Assembly: GCF_900078705.1 (NCBI RefSeq) | Contig: NZ_FKIF01000002.1 | Span: forward strand, 124,001 to 188,000 | From: Bordetella ansorpii | GTDB taxonomy: Bacteria; Pseudomonadota; Gammaproteobacteria; Burkholderiales; Burkholderiaceae_B | Direction: 5' to 3' | DNA length: 64,000 nucleotides | In this document: positions 46,392 to 54,504 of the stretch, piece after piece | Layout of the letters: the number at the start of each line of letters is the position of its first letter | Position numbering within the stretch: position 1 is the first letter of the stretch | The notes under the pieces: generated by a model | What the model was told of the DNA's origin: nothing | Database searches by the model: none | The model's input: the letters and a program-made list of their open reading frames with translations, nothing else | Program-made: the position numbers and the translations under genes

Positions 46392-47411
46392 TCAGGCGGG
46401 CTGTACCGGCCGTTGTCCGGCCGAGGCCAACCGTACCAAAATGACCACACTGGCCAGTGTCAGGCCAGCCGCGCCGCCATTGTGTAACACGGCGATCAGC
46501 AGGGGCCACTGGAAGAAAATGGTGGTCAGGCCCGTCAACAGCTGCGCCAGCAGCAGGCCCAGCAGCAGGGTGGCCGGCGTCCGGATGCCCGGCTCGGTGC
46601 GCAGCCGGAACCCCAGCACGCCCAGGTAGGCAAACACCACGAAGGCGAAATTGCGGTGCACCCAATGGATGGCCGTCAGCGCGGACTGCGAGATCATTTC
46701 CCCGGAAGGCAGTTCGCCCAGCCCCCGGATGATGGAAAAGCCGCCCTGGAAATCCATCTCGGGCACCCAGGCGCCGTGGCAGGTGGGGAAGTCCATGCAG
46801 GCCAGCGCGGCATAGTTGGTGCTGACCCAGCCACCCAGGGTCACCTGTATCAGCAGCAGCAACAGCCCGCCCCGCATCCACGGCCGCCAGCGCGCGGCCG
46901 CCGCCGACAGCGCCAGGTGCGGCTGCTCGCGCGCCGCCAGCCAGGTCATCAGCGACAGCAGCAGCAGGCCCAGCACCAGGTGCGAGGTGACCACCGCCGG
47001 CATCAGCTTGTGCGTGACGGTCCAGGCGCCGAACGCCCCCTGCACGCACACGGCCACCAGCGTGACCGTCGCCAGCAGCGGCGAGCGGCCCAATCGGGCA
47101 CGATGGCGCCAGGCCATGACCACGATGGCGATGATGAGCAGGCCCAGCGTGGCGCCCACGTAGCGGTGGATCATCTCGATCCAGGCCTTGGACAGCGTGA
47201 CCGGGCCGAACGGCATCGCCTGCGAGGCCGCGTCGATGTGATGCATGGCGCCGATCGGCGTGACGCTGGCATAGCAGCCGGGCCAGTCGGGACAGCCCAG
47301 GCCGGAATCGGTCAGGCGCACGAAGGCGCCGAACATGATCAGGTCCAGCGTCAGGAACCAGGTAAAGAAAACGAGTTTGCGGTAGCGCAGTTTGATGCGA
47401 TCGTGTTCCAT
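46392..47411 (-). CDS. ctaA: heme A synthase
   Basis: 339 residues with eight membrane helices in two four-helix bundles. Oxidises the C8 methyl of heme O to make heme A. Conserved histidines are present (MIHRYVG, TSHLVLG, IHWVHRNF and VLHNGG) and the TDSGLGCPDWPGCY loop with its cysteine pair follows helix 1. The ATG at 47411 lies two bases after the stop of the Sco-like gene, so the two are coupled. Confidence 0.95.
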   Translation of the reverse strand: MEHDRIKLRYRKLVFFTWFLTLDLIMFGAFVRLTDSGLGCPDWPGCYASVTPIGAMHHIDAASQAMPFGPVTLSKAWIEMIHRYVGATLGLLIIAIVVMAWRHRARLGRSPLLATVTLVAVCVQGAFGAWTVTHKLMPAVVTSHLVLGLLLLSLMTWLAAREQPHLALSAAAARWRPWMRGGLLLLLIQVTLGGWVSTNYAALACMDFPTCHGAWVPEMDFQGGFSIIRGLGELPSGEMISQSALTAIHWVHRNFAFVVFAYLGVLGFRLRTEPGIRTPATLLLGLLLAQLLTGLTTIFFQWPLLIAVLHNGGAAGLTLASVVILVRLASAGQRPVQPA

Positions 47412-47413
47412 CT

Positions 47414-48037
47414 TCAGCCGATGCGCGAGTGGTAGAGAAGTTTGCTCAGGTCCTTGCGAACCCGGACGCCGTCGGCCTCGGCCGGGAATTGCATCATCAG
47501 GTTGCCCAGCGGGTCCATCAGCCAGATGGGCGCCCGCAGCGATTCGGCGCCGCCGCCCGGGCCTTGCAGGAAGGGACGCAACTGGTCGGCGCGGGCCCGC
47601 ACCATCACCGTGCCCTTGTAGGCCTCTAGCACCTTGTCGGGGACCGGGGCGTCGTCGGTGATGAACCAGACCCGCGCGACGCGATCCACGTTCTTGCCCT
47701 GGCTGGCGTGGCTGTTGCGGGCCACGAACAGCTTGCGCGCGCACGACTCCGGGCATGCGGCCTGGTCCGTGCTGATCAGCACCCACTTGCCGCGCAGGCT
47801 GCGCAGGTCGAACGGCTGGCCGTCCAGCGTGGTCAGCGCCAGGGCATCCGGAGCGGGCGCCGCGCGCTGCGGCTGGATCAAGGCGCCGTAGTTGCTCGAA
47901 TCCTCGGGCCACCATTGCGGGTTGTAGTAGACGACGAAGGCCGCCACGATGGGCGCCAGCGCGCACAGGAACACCAGCACCAGCGGCATCAGGGAACGCT
48001 TGGCTGGCGGACGGGACGGGACGGAAGGCGTGGTCAT
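47414..48037 (-). CDS. membrane-anchored Sco-like protein lacking the copper histidine
   Basis: 207 residues from the ATG at 48037. One N-terminal membrane helix (about 17-37), then a periplasmic thioredoxin-like domain: LTTLDGQPFDLRSLRGKWVLISTDQAACPESCARKLF. The CPESC pair mirrors the CxxxC of Sco, but at the place of the Sco histidine (eight residues before the Asp of LID) there is Leu (SLRAPIWLMDPLG). It probably acts as a thiol reductase or structural assembly factor rather than a copper carrier. Lies between surf1 and ctaA, with a two-base gap to ctaA. Confidence 0.85.
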   Translation of the reverse strand: MTTPSVPSRPPAKRSLMPLVLVFLCALAPIVAAFVVYYNPQWWPEDSSNYGALIQPQRAAPAPDALALTTLDGQPFDLRSLRGKWVLISTDQAACPESCARKLFVARNSHASQGKNVDRVARVWFITDDAPVPDKVLEAYKGTVMVRARADQLRPFLQGPGGGAESLRAPIWLMDPLGNLMMQFPAEADGVRVRKDLSKLLYHSRIG

Positions 48038-48053
48038 GGGCGAGGTGCGAGCG

Positions 48054-48821
48054 TTACGAACCGGTGCGCCGCGCACGCCGCCAGGCGCGCACCGCCACGG
48101 CCAGCCACGCGATCGCCGCGATGCCCGCGAACGAAAACCACTGCATGGCATAGCCCAGGTTCTGGTTGTAGTCGACGGAAGGTTGGGGCCAATCGCGCAC
48201 CAGCGCATCGTCCCCGCGCGTCTGCATCAGCACGGTGGGCAGCAGGGCAAGGCCCGTTGCCCGTGCGTAATCGGCGAGATCCAGGTTCTGCACGGCAGGC
48301 ATGGCGCCGCTGGCGGGCAAGCGGGCCGGCAACGCCGCGCGCGGCTGGCCGAAGGACCAGAGCTCGAACACGCGAGGCACGCGCACCGCCAGTTCGCCGG
48401 TCACGTCCTGTTCGCCGGCGGCAGCGGCCGGTACGGCGGGGGGCGTGCCGTCCAGCGTGCGTGGCAGCCAGCCGCGCAGCACCAGCACGGCCTGGCGCCG
48501 GGCGGGCTCCAGCAGCAAGGGCGTGGCCAGCCAATAGCCCGGACGGCCATCCTGGTTGCGGTTCTCCAGCAGCACGCTCAGCGCGGGCAGCCATTGGCCA
48601 TGCCCCTGCGCGGGACGCCAGGCGCGCAGTTCGCTGGCCGGCATGCCGGCCGCCAGCGTCACCGGCGGCTGCGCACGGCCGGCCTCGATGGCCGCCAGCG
48701 TGGCACGGCGCTGGTCGGCGCGGTGCAATTGCCAGCGCCCCAGCGACGCGAGGATCGCGGCGGCCAGCGCCAGCAGCAGCAAGGCCGCCACGGTCAGCCG
48801 AAAGGAATGCGGTCGCGCCAT
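48054..48821 (-). CDS. SURF1-family cytochrome oxidase assembly protein
   Basis: 255 residues from the ATG at 48821. Two membrane helices (about 7-27 and 225-245) enclose a periplasmic domain with the SURF1 hallmarks LGRWQLHRADQR, LENRNQDGRPGYWLATPL, VLVLRGWLPR and, before the second helix, the NQNLGYAMQWFSFAG motif. Helps insert heme A into subunit I. It is 16 bases upstream of the Sco-like gene. Divergent from the small DUF2909 gene at 48863. Confidence 0.94.
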   Translation of the reverse strand: MARPHSFRLTVAALLLLALAAAILASLGRWQLHRADQRRATLAAIEAGRAQPPVTLAAGMPASELRAWRPAQGHGQWLPALSVLLENRNQDGRPGYWLATPLLLEPARRQAVLVLRGWLPRTLDGTPPAVPAAAAGEQDVTGELAVRVPRVFELWSFGQPRAALPARLPASGAMPAVQNLDLADYARATGLALLPTVLMQTRGDDALVRDWPQPSVDYNQNLGYAMQWFSFAGIAAIAWLAVAVRAWRRARRTGS

Positions 48822-48862
48822 GTCTGCAATAATTTCCGTTCCACGCAGGAGGAGACCCAAAA

Positions 48863-49063
48863 ATGCGAATTATCGTCGTGGTGGCCTTCATCGGCATCCT
48901 GGTCAGCCTGGGTTCGGCCCTGGTTTACCTGATGAAGGACAAGGGAGGCACCAACAGGACGGTCAATGCCCTGACCGTGCGTATCGGGCTGTCCGTGGCC
49001 CTGTTCCTGTTCGTGCTGTTCGCCCATCACATGGGCTGGATCGAAAGTACCGGGATCAGATGA
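48863..49063 (+). CDS. twin transmembrane (DUF2909) small protein
   Basis: 66 residues with two membrane helices (about 2-23 and 42-60) joined by a basic loop (MKDKGGTNRTVNALTVRIG). The pattern matches DUF2909, found beside cytochrome oxidase genes in betaproteobacteria. ATG at 48863 behind GGAGGAG. It stands on the opposite strand between surf1 and ctaE and is followed by a strong bidirectional hairpin. Role in oxidase assembly is inferred from position only. Confidence 0.88.
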   Translation: MRIIVVVAFIGILVSLGSALVYLMKDKGGTNRTVNALTVRIGLSVALFLFVLFAHHMGWIESTGIR

Positions 49064-49111
49064 AGACACGGAGCCGAAGTTCCGGGCCGGCGCCTGGCCG
49101 TTCCAACAAGG

Positions 49112-49136
49112 CAATGCCCCCGAAACGGGGGCATTG
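49112..49136. terminator. bidirectional hairpin between DUF2909 gene and ctaE
   Basis: CAATGCCCCCG, loop AAA, CGGGGGCATTG: eleven perfect pairs between two convergent genes, 48 bases after the DUF2909 stop and 63 bases after the ctaE stop on the other strand. T-tracts are short on both sides. Confidence 0.75.
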
Positions 49137-49199
49137 TCGCATGCGGTCCTGACGATACACCCACGTCCGGACGCGCAAGGGCGGTGGCCGATGGCCCGC

Positions 49200-50078
49200 C
49201 TACATCCAATACACGAACAGGTACAGGCCCAGCCACACCACGTCGACGAAGTGCCAATACCAGGCGGCGCCCTCGAACCCGAAGTGATGGTTGGCCGTGA
49301 AGTGGCCGCGCAGCAGGCGGAAGAAGATCACCGTCAGCATCGTGGCGCCCATGATGACGTGGAACCCGTGGAACCCCGTCAGCATGTAGAACAGCGAGCC
49401 GTACGCCCCCGAGTCGAAGCGCAGGTTCAGCTCGGTATACGCGTGGTGGTATTCGAGGGCCTGGCAGGCCACGAAGATGAAGCCCAGGATGACGGTGGCG
49501 GCCAGCCAGACCAGCGTCTTGGTGCGATGGTCCTCGCGCAGCGCGTGGTGGGCGATGGTCAGCGTGACGCCCGAGGACAGCAGCAGCGCCGTGTTGATGG
49601 TGGGCAGCCAGAACGGGCCGACGGTCTGGAAGTGCTCCACCACGCCCGCCGGACCGAAGTTGGGCCACACCGCCTGGAAATCGGGCCACAGCATCAGGCG
49701 GTGATCCAGGTCGCCCAGCCACGGCGTGGTGACGGTGCGCGTATACCAGAGCGCGCCGAAGAAGCCGGCGAAGAACATGACCTCGGAGAAGATGAACCAG
49801 CTCATGGCCCAGCGGTAGGACAGGTCGATCTTCTTGCTGTTCAGGCCGCCTTCGGATTCGCGGATGGCGTCGCCGAACCACTGGAACATCACGAAGATCA
49901 GCCCGATCAGGCCGACCAGCACGGCCCACTTTCCCCAGCCGACGCTGTTGACCCACGTGGCCGCGCCCACGCCCATGAACAGCAACGCGACCGCCATGCG
50001 CACCGGGTGCCTGGAATCGGCCGGGACGTAGTAGTACGGCGCCTCATTGCCTTGATGAACCGAGTGGCTTGCACTCAT
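49200..50078 (-). CDS. ctaE: cytochrome c oxidase subunit III
   Basis: 292 residues, seven membrane helices. Recognisable by YYYVPADSRHPVRMAVALLFMGVG at the N-terminus, FSEVMFFAGFFGALWYTR, TVGPFWLPTINTALLLSSGVTLT and the C-terminal GFHGFHVIMGATMLTVIFFRLLRGHF...HHFGFEGAAWYWHFVDVVWLGLYLFVYW. Forms the core of aa3 oxidase with subunits I and II. Starts 67 bases after the DUF2970 gene and ends the ctaC-ctaD-small-DUF2970-ctaE run. Confidence 0.97.
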   Translation of the reverse strand: MSASHSVHQGNEAPYYYVPADSRHPVRMAVALLFMGVGAATWVNSVGWGKWAVLVGLIGLIFVMFQWFGDAIRESEGGLNSKKIDLSYRWAMSWFIFSEVMFFAGFFGALWYTRTVTTPWLGDLDHRLMLWPDFQAVWPNFGPAGVVEHFQTVGPFWLPTINTALLLSSGVTLTIAHHALREDHRTKTLVWLAATVILGFIFVACQALEYHHAYTELNLRFDSGAYGSLFYMLTGFHGFHVIMGATMLTVIFFRLLRGHFTANHHFGFEGAAWYWHFVDVVWLGLYLFVYWM

Positions 50079-50144
50079 GGACTTCTCCCTGGTACTTGCG
50101 AATTCTGATTTGTCGGACGATTGCTTCGATACAACGACTTCAGG

Positions 50145-50363
50145 TCAGGAACTTGCCACCACCCAGCGCACGATCGAGATCAACCCGATGACGAACAGCG
50201 CCGCCGCCAATATGCCCGCGACGATGACGTGCACCGGGTTCAGGCGCGCGGCATCTTCCTGGTACCCCGTTCCGCGCCGCACGCCCAGGAACGCCCACAG
50301 CACCGCCCGCATCGTCTGCAGGAAACCGGCCTTGCGCGGCGGCGACGGCTGCGGCTCGGTCAT
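50145..50363 (-). CDS. DUF2970 small membrane protein
   Basis: 72 residues: a short N-terminal helix (KAGFLQTMRAVLWAFLGVRRG, including the W-A-F-L-G-V-R motif that defines DUF2970) and one C-terminal membrane helix (about 45-68). Usual neighbour of ctaE in betaproteobacteria; function unknown. Its ATG lies three bases after the stop of the 41-codon gene, in the place where ctaG/cox11 normally stands. Confidence 0.88.
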   Translation of the reverse strand: MTEPQPSPPRKAGFLQTMRAVLWAFLGVRRGTGYQEDAARLNPVHVIVAGILAAALFVIGLISIVRWVVASS

Positions 50364-50366
50364 TGC

Positions 50367-50492
50367 TTATCCCAGCTTGCCGGCCAGCAGCACGGCGCCG
50401 CGGAAGATCGTCCAGGCGAACACCGCCAGCACGAACAGCAGCAGGACGAGACCGGCCTTGCGGTTGCGGCGGCTTTGCTCGGGCGTGGCCAT
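50367..50492 (-). CDS. cytochrome oxidase small assembly protein (41 aa)
   Basis: 41 residues: MATPEQSRRNRKAGLVLLLF then VLAVFAWTIFRGAVLLAGKLG, a basic N-terminus and a single membrane helix. This pattern is the tiny protein found directly after ctaD in Bordetella-like genomes. ATG at 50492 with CAGGAG eight bases upstream. Lies 24 bases after ctaD. The next gene normally encodes the CuB chaperone Cox11; here it is DUF2970. Confidence 0.85.
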   Translation of the reverse strand: MATPEQSRRNRKAGLVLLLFVLAVFAWTIFRGAVLLAGKLG

Positions 50493-50516
50493 GGCGATGC
50501 TCCTGGCGCGTGGCGC

Positions 50517-52127
50517 TTACTTGACCTCGGGCGGCGTTTCGAAGGTATGGAAGGGCGCCGGCGACGGCACGGTCCATTCCAGGCCTTCGGCGCCTTCCCA
50601 TGGCTTGGCCGGCGCGGGTTCGCCCTTTCCGGCGAAGCTGCGGACGGCCACATACAGCAGGATGAGCTGCGACAACCCGAACCAGAATGCGCCGATCGTG
50701 GCGATCTGGTGGAAGGTGGTGAACTGGGCCGCATAGTCGGCGTAACGGCGCGGCATGCCGGCCAGGCCCAGGAAGTGCATGGGGAAGAAGGTGACGTTGA
50801 ACGAGATCATCGACGACCAGAAATGCAGCTTGCCGAGCTTCTCGTTGTACATCACGCCCGTCCACTTGGGCAGCCAGTAGTAGGCGCCCGCGAACAGGGC
50901 GAACAGCGAGCCCGCCACCAGCACGTAATGGAAGTGCGCCACCACGTAATACGTGTCGTGGACCTGGATGTCGATGGGCGCCACCGACAGGATCAACCCC
51001 GTGAAACCGCCCATGGTGAACACGAAGATGAAGCCGATCGAGAACAGCATGGGCGTCTCGAACGTCATCGAACCGCGCCACATGGTGGCCACCCAGTTGA
51101 AGATCTTCACCCCCGTGGGAATGGAGATCAGCATGGTGGCGTACATGAAGTACAGCTGCGCCGTCACCGGCATGCCGGTGGTGAACATGTGGTGCGCCCA
51201 CACGATGAAGGACAGCACGGCGATGGCGGCGGTGGCGTACACCATCGAGGCATAGCCGAACAGTCGCTTGCGGGCAAAGGCCGGCACGATGGCCGACACG
51301 ATGCCGAACGCCGGCAGGATCATGATGTAGACCTCGGGGTGCCCGAAGAACCAGAACACGTGCTGGTACAGCACCGGGTCGCCGCCCGCGGCCGCGTTGA
51401 AGAAGCCGGTGCCGAAGTGGCGGTCGGTCAGCACCATGGTGACGGCGGCCGCCAGCACGGGCATCACGGCGATCAGCAGGAAGGCGGTGATCAGCCAGGT
51501 CCAGCAGAACAGCGGCATCTTCATCAGGGTCATGCCGGGCGCGCGCATGTTCAGGATGGTGACGATGATGTTGATGGCGCCCATGATGGACGAGGCGCCC
51601 ATGATGTGCACGGCGAAGATGGCCAGGTCCATGCCCGGGCCCATCTGTCCCGACAGCGGCGCGTACAGCGTCCAGCCCGCGGCGGTGGCGCCGCCGGGCA
51701 CGAAGAACGAGCCCGTCAGCATCAGGCCGGCCACCGGCAGCAGCCAGAAGCTGAAGTTGTTCATGCGCGCGAACGCCATGTCGGAGGCGCCGATCTGCAG
51801 CGGGATCATCCAGTTGGCGAAGCCCACGAAGGCCGGCATGATCGCGCCGAACACCATGATCAGGCCATGCATGGTGGTGAACTGGTTGAACAGCTCGGGC
51901 TGGAAGAACTGCAGGCCCGGCTCGAACAGCTCGGTGCGCAGCAGCAAGGCCAGCGTGCCGCCCTCGAGCAGCATGACGAACGAGAAGATGAGGTACATCG
52001 TCCCGATGTCCTTGTGGTTGGTCGCGAACAGCCAGCGACGCCAACCCGTCGGGATGGGATGGTGGTGATCATCGTGACCGTGGCCGTGATGGCCGGGCGA
52101 CACGTGGTCTGCGGTGACGCTGCTCAT
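50517..52127 (-). CDS. ctaD: cytochrome c oxidase subunit I
   Basis: 536 residues from the ATG at 52127, which has a strong AAGGAG site; the open frame further upstream is untranslated leader. Twelve helices. Heme a/a3 and CuB ligands are in place: the helix II His ([10 protein letters not shown]), the WFFGHPEVY Tyr-His pair, IVWAHHMF and the [11 protein letters not shown] histidines. A His-rich N-terminal tail ([12 protein letters not shown]) could hold metal. Cotranscribed with ctaC. Confidence 0.98.
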   Translation of the reverse strand: MSSVTADHVSPGHHGHGHDDHHHPIPTGWRRWLFATNHKDIGTMYLIFSFVMLLEGGTLALLLRTELFEPGLQFFQPELFNQFTTMHGLIMVFGAIMPAFVGFANWMIPLQIGASDMAFARMNNFSFWLLPVAGLMLTGSFFVPGGATAAGWTLYAPLSGQMGPGMDLAIFAVHIMGASSIMGAINIIVTILNMRAPGMTLMKMPLFCWTWLITAFLLIAVMPVLAAAVTMVLTDRHFGTGFFNAAAGGDPVLYQHVFWFFGHPEVYIMILPAFGIVSAIVPAFARKRLFGYASMVYATAAIAVLSFIVWAHHMFTTGMPVTAQLYFMYATMLISIPTGVKIFNWVATMWRGSMTFETPMLFSIGFIFVFTMGGFTGLILSVAPIDIQVHDTYYVVAHFHYVLVAGSLFALFAGAYYWLPKWTGVMYNEKLGKLHFWSSMISFNVTFFPMHFLGLAGMPRRYADYAAQFTTFHQIATIGAFWFGLSQLILLYVAVRSFAGKGEPAPAKPWEGAEGLEWTVPSPAPFHTFETPPEVK

Positions 52128-52224
52128 GGTGGACTCCTTCCTGCTGATCGCCGGGCTCGGTCCAGAGGCCCGGCGGCGTGTTTCTGTCTCGGGAAACTGT
52201 GTTCTTGCCAGGAAAGCGCGGTGC

Positions 52225-53385
52225 TCAGCGCCCCGCCGTGACGTCCTTCGGCTGCACCACCGGATCCTGCCCCTTGCCTGCATTGCCCCAGGCGTGGCGG
52301 GTGTAGGTGATGACCGAGGCGATCTCGACGTCATTCAGTTGCGGACCGAAGGCCGGCATGGCGGTGCCGGGACGGCCCTTCAGCACGGTCTCGATCTGCT
52401 TGGCCTTGGGCCCCATGACGGTGGGGTCGCCATCGAGCGCGGGGAACGAGCCCGGCACGCCCTTGCCGGTAGCCTGGTGACAGGCCACGCAGTTGGCGGT
52501 GTAGACCTTTTCACCCCGGGCCATCAGTTCGGCCTGAGTCCATTCCTTGGTGGGATCGTCGGCGTTGGCGGCCAGCTTCTTCTTCTGCTCGGCCGCCCAG
52601 GCATCGTAGTCCGCCTGCGACTTCACCTCGACCACGATGGGCATGAAGGCGTGGTCCTTGCCACAGAGCTCGGCGCATTGCCCGCGGTAGGTGCCGGTTT
52701 TCTCGGCGCGGAACCAGGTGTCGCGCAGGAAGCCGGGGATGGCGTCCTGCTTGACGCCGAAGTCCGGCACCATCCACGAATGGATGACGTCGCCGGCGGT
52801 GAGGACGATGCGCACCTTCTTGTCCACGGGCACCACCAGATGATTGTCGACTTCCATCAGGTAGAACTGCCCCTTGGGTTCGCGGCCTTCGATCTGCGCG
52901 CGAGGGGTGGACAGGTTGGAGAGGAACTTGACGCCGGCGGCGTCGCCATCGAGGTACTCGTAGCCCCACTTCCATTGGTAGCCGGTGACCTTGACGGTGA
53001 GATCGGCGCTGGAAGTGTCTTTCATGGCGACGACCGCGCGCGTGGCCGGCAGGGCCATGGCGATGACGATGATGAAAGGAATGACCGTCCAGGCAACCTC
53101 GACGCCGAGGTGCTCGTGGAAAGTGGCTGGCTGGTGGCCGCGCGATTTGCGATGCGCCCAGATGGAATAGAACATCACGCCGAACACACCGACGAAGATC
53201 ACGATACAGATCGTGAGCATCATCCAGTGCAACCACATCACGTCGCGGGTCATCTGTGTGACACCTTCGTGCAGGTTCAGCTGATTGACCTTCGGCCCCC
53301 CCGGCATGTCCTGCACCTGCGCGCTTGCGGCGGTGCAAAGAAGCATGGCACAGGCGCCCAGGAACCTCCCTCTCCACTTCTTCAT
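52225..53385 (-). CDS. ctaC: cytochrome c oxidase subunit II with C-terminal cytochrome c domain
   Basis: 386 residues; ATG at 53385 behind GAGG. Signal peptide (about 1-22), two membrane helices (about 48-75 and 95-115), then the cupredoxin domain with the CuA ligands in [12 protein letters not shown] and [14 protein letters not shown] fused cytochrome c domain follows (heme motif CVACH about residue 300, axial Met in MPAFG). This is the caa3-like subunit II common in betaproteobacteria. First gene of the oxidase run; the 250 bases upstream carry its promoter and no gene. Confidence 0.97.
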   Translation of the reverse strand: MKKWRGRFLGACAMLLCTAASAQVQDMPGGPKVNQLNLHEGVTQMTRDVMWLHWMMLTICIVIFVGVFGVMFYSIWAHRKSRGHQPATFHEHLGVEVAWTVIPFIIVIAMALPATRAVVAMKDTSSADLTVKVTGYQWKWGYEYLDGDAAGVKFLSNLSTPRAQIEGREPKGQFYLMEVDNHLVVPVDKKVRIVLTAGDVIHSWMVPDFGVKQDAIPGFLRDTWFRAEKTGTYRGQCAELCGKDHAFMPIVVEVKSQADYDAWAAEQKKKLAANADDPTKEWTQAELMARGEKVYTANCVACHQATGKGVPGSFPALDGDPTVMGPKAKQIETVLKGRPGTAMPAFGPQLNDVEIASVITYTRHAWGNAGKGQDPVVQPKDVTAGR

Positions 53386-53638
53386 GCTTACCTCGTGATA
53401 CGGCGCGCAGTTGTCCGGTATCTCCTGTTCAGCCGCAAAGCGGCTGCCGGCACTGTTTTTCGCGCACTGTTATTAGACGTCGGGTACTCGCCGGGGTTAA
53501 GACTACCCCATCGACTCCGCGCGAGTTCACAAGAAAACCGCGAAATTATAGCGGACACCTCCGGCCGTGGGCTGTCGAGGGGCCGGATCGCGTCTCGGCG
53601 AAAACCCCATGTCAGCCTGCTGCACTAAAATCCGCGCC

Positions 53639-54481
53639 ATGCAGAACACCGCCATCCAGGACCCGACCGAGCAAGCTTCGCGCCTGGCCCAACTGTACGA
53701 TCGGCTGGGCGCGCGCGCCCATGAACTGCCGCCGCAACTGGCGCGTCCGCTCTATATCGCCGGCCATTGCTGTGGCTGGGCGACGCACGCGGCATGCGAT
53801 GCGCTGCGCGGAACCGGCCTGGCCGCCATCGAGTCCGACGCGCTGAGGCTGGGTCCCGGACTGGATCCCGGGCCCGGGCTGGACGCCGTGCTGGCGCAGG
53901 TGGCGCAGACCCTGCGCGACGCCAACTGCCTGCGCGGCTGGCGCGACGAACTGCTGGACGTGACGGCGGGGGACGTGCGCCTGGGGGTCATCGAACGCGC
54001 CGCCATGCGGCCCCTGGGCCTGCCGACCCGGGCCGTGCATCTCAGCGCCTGGACGCCCGATGGCCGCATGTGGGTGGCGCGCCGCGCGCTCAGCAAGTCC
54101 ACCGACCCCGGCATGTGGGACAGCCTGGTGGGCGGCCTGGCCGGCGCGGGCGAAGACATGGAACGGGCGCTGGAACGCGAATGCGGCGAAGAGGCGGGAC
54201 TGGACCCGCACCACCTGCGCGGCCGCGAACCGCTGCGCACCATCCTGCGCATGCACCGCCGCCTGCCCGAGGGCTACCAGGTGGAAGACCTGCTGGTCAG
54301 CACCTGTGTGCTGGAGGATGGCGTGCAGCCCGCCAACCGGGACGGCGAGGTGATGGAGATCGCCGCCCTGCCGGTGGAAGACGTGCTGCAACGCGTCGAG
54401 GCCGGCGAATTCACGCTGGAAGCGGCGCTGGTCATCGTCGAGGACATCATCCAGCAACGCGCGCGGGGCCGCATCCGCTGA
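53639..54481 (+). CDS. NUDIX hydrolase with N-terminal DUF4743 domain
   Basis: 280 residues from the ATG at 53639; an ATG at 53609 would add ten residues. The first 120 residues (RLAQLYDRLGARAHELPPQLARPLYIAGHCCGWA) are the DUF4743 type found before thiamine-diphosphokinase-like NUDIX domains. The NUDIX box is complete: GGLAGAGEDMERALERECGEEAGL with the REx2EE core. Hydrolyses a nucleoside diphosphate linked to another moiety; possibly an isoprenoid-alcohol or thiamine-type diphosphate. Convergent with the dehydratase gene, 23 bases apart. Confidence 0.9.
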   Translation: MQNTAIQDPTEQASRLAQLYDRLGARAHELPPQLARPLYIAGHCCGWATHAACDALRGTGLAAIESDALRLGPGLDPGPGLDAVLAQVAQTLRDANCLRGWRDELLDVTAGDVRLGVIERAAMRPLGLPTRAVHLSAWTPDGRMWVARRALSKSTDPGMWDSLVGGLAGAGEDMERALERECGEEAGLDPHHLRGREPLRTILRMHRRLPEGYQVEDLLVSTCVLEDGVQPANRDGEVMEIAALPVEDVLQRVEAGEFTLEAALVIVEDIIQQRARGRIR

Positions 54482-54504
54482 ATGCGCCCGCCCGGCCGCG
54501 GCGT

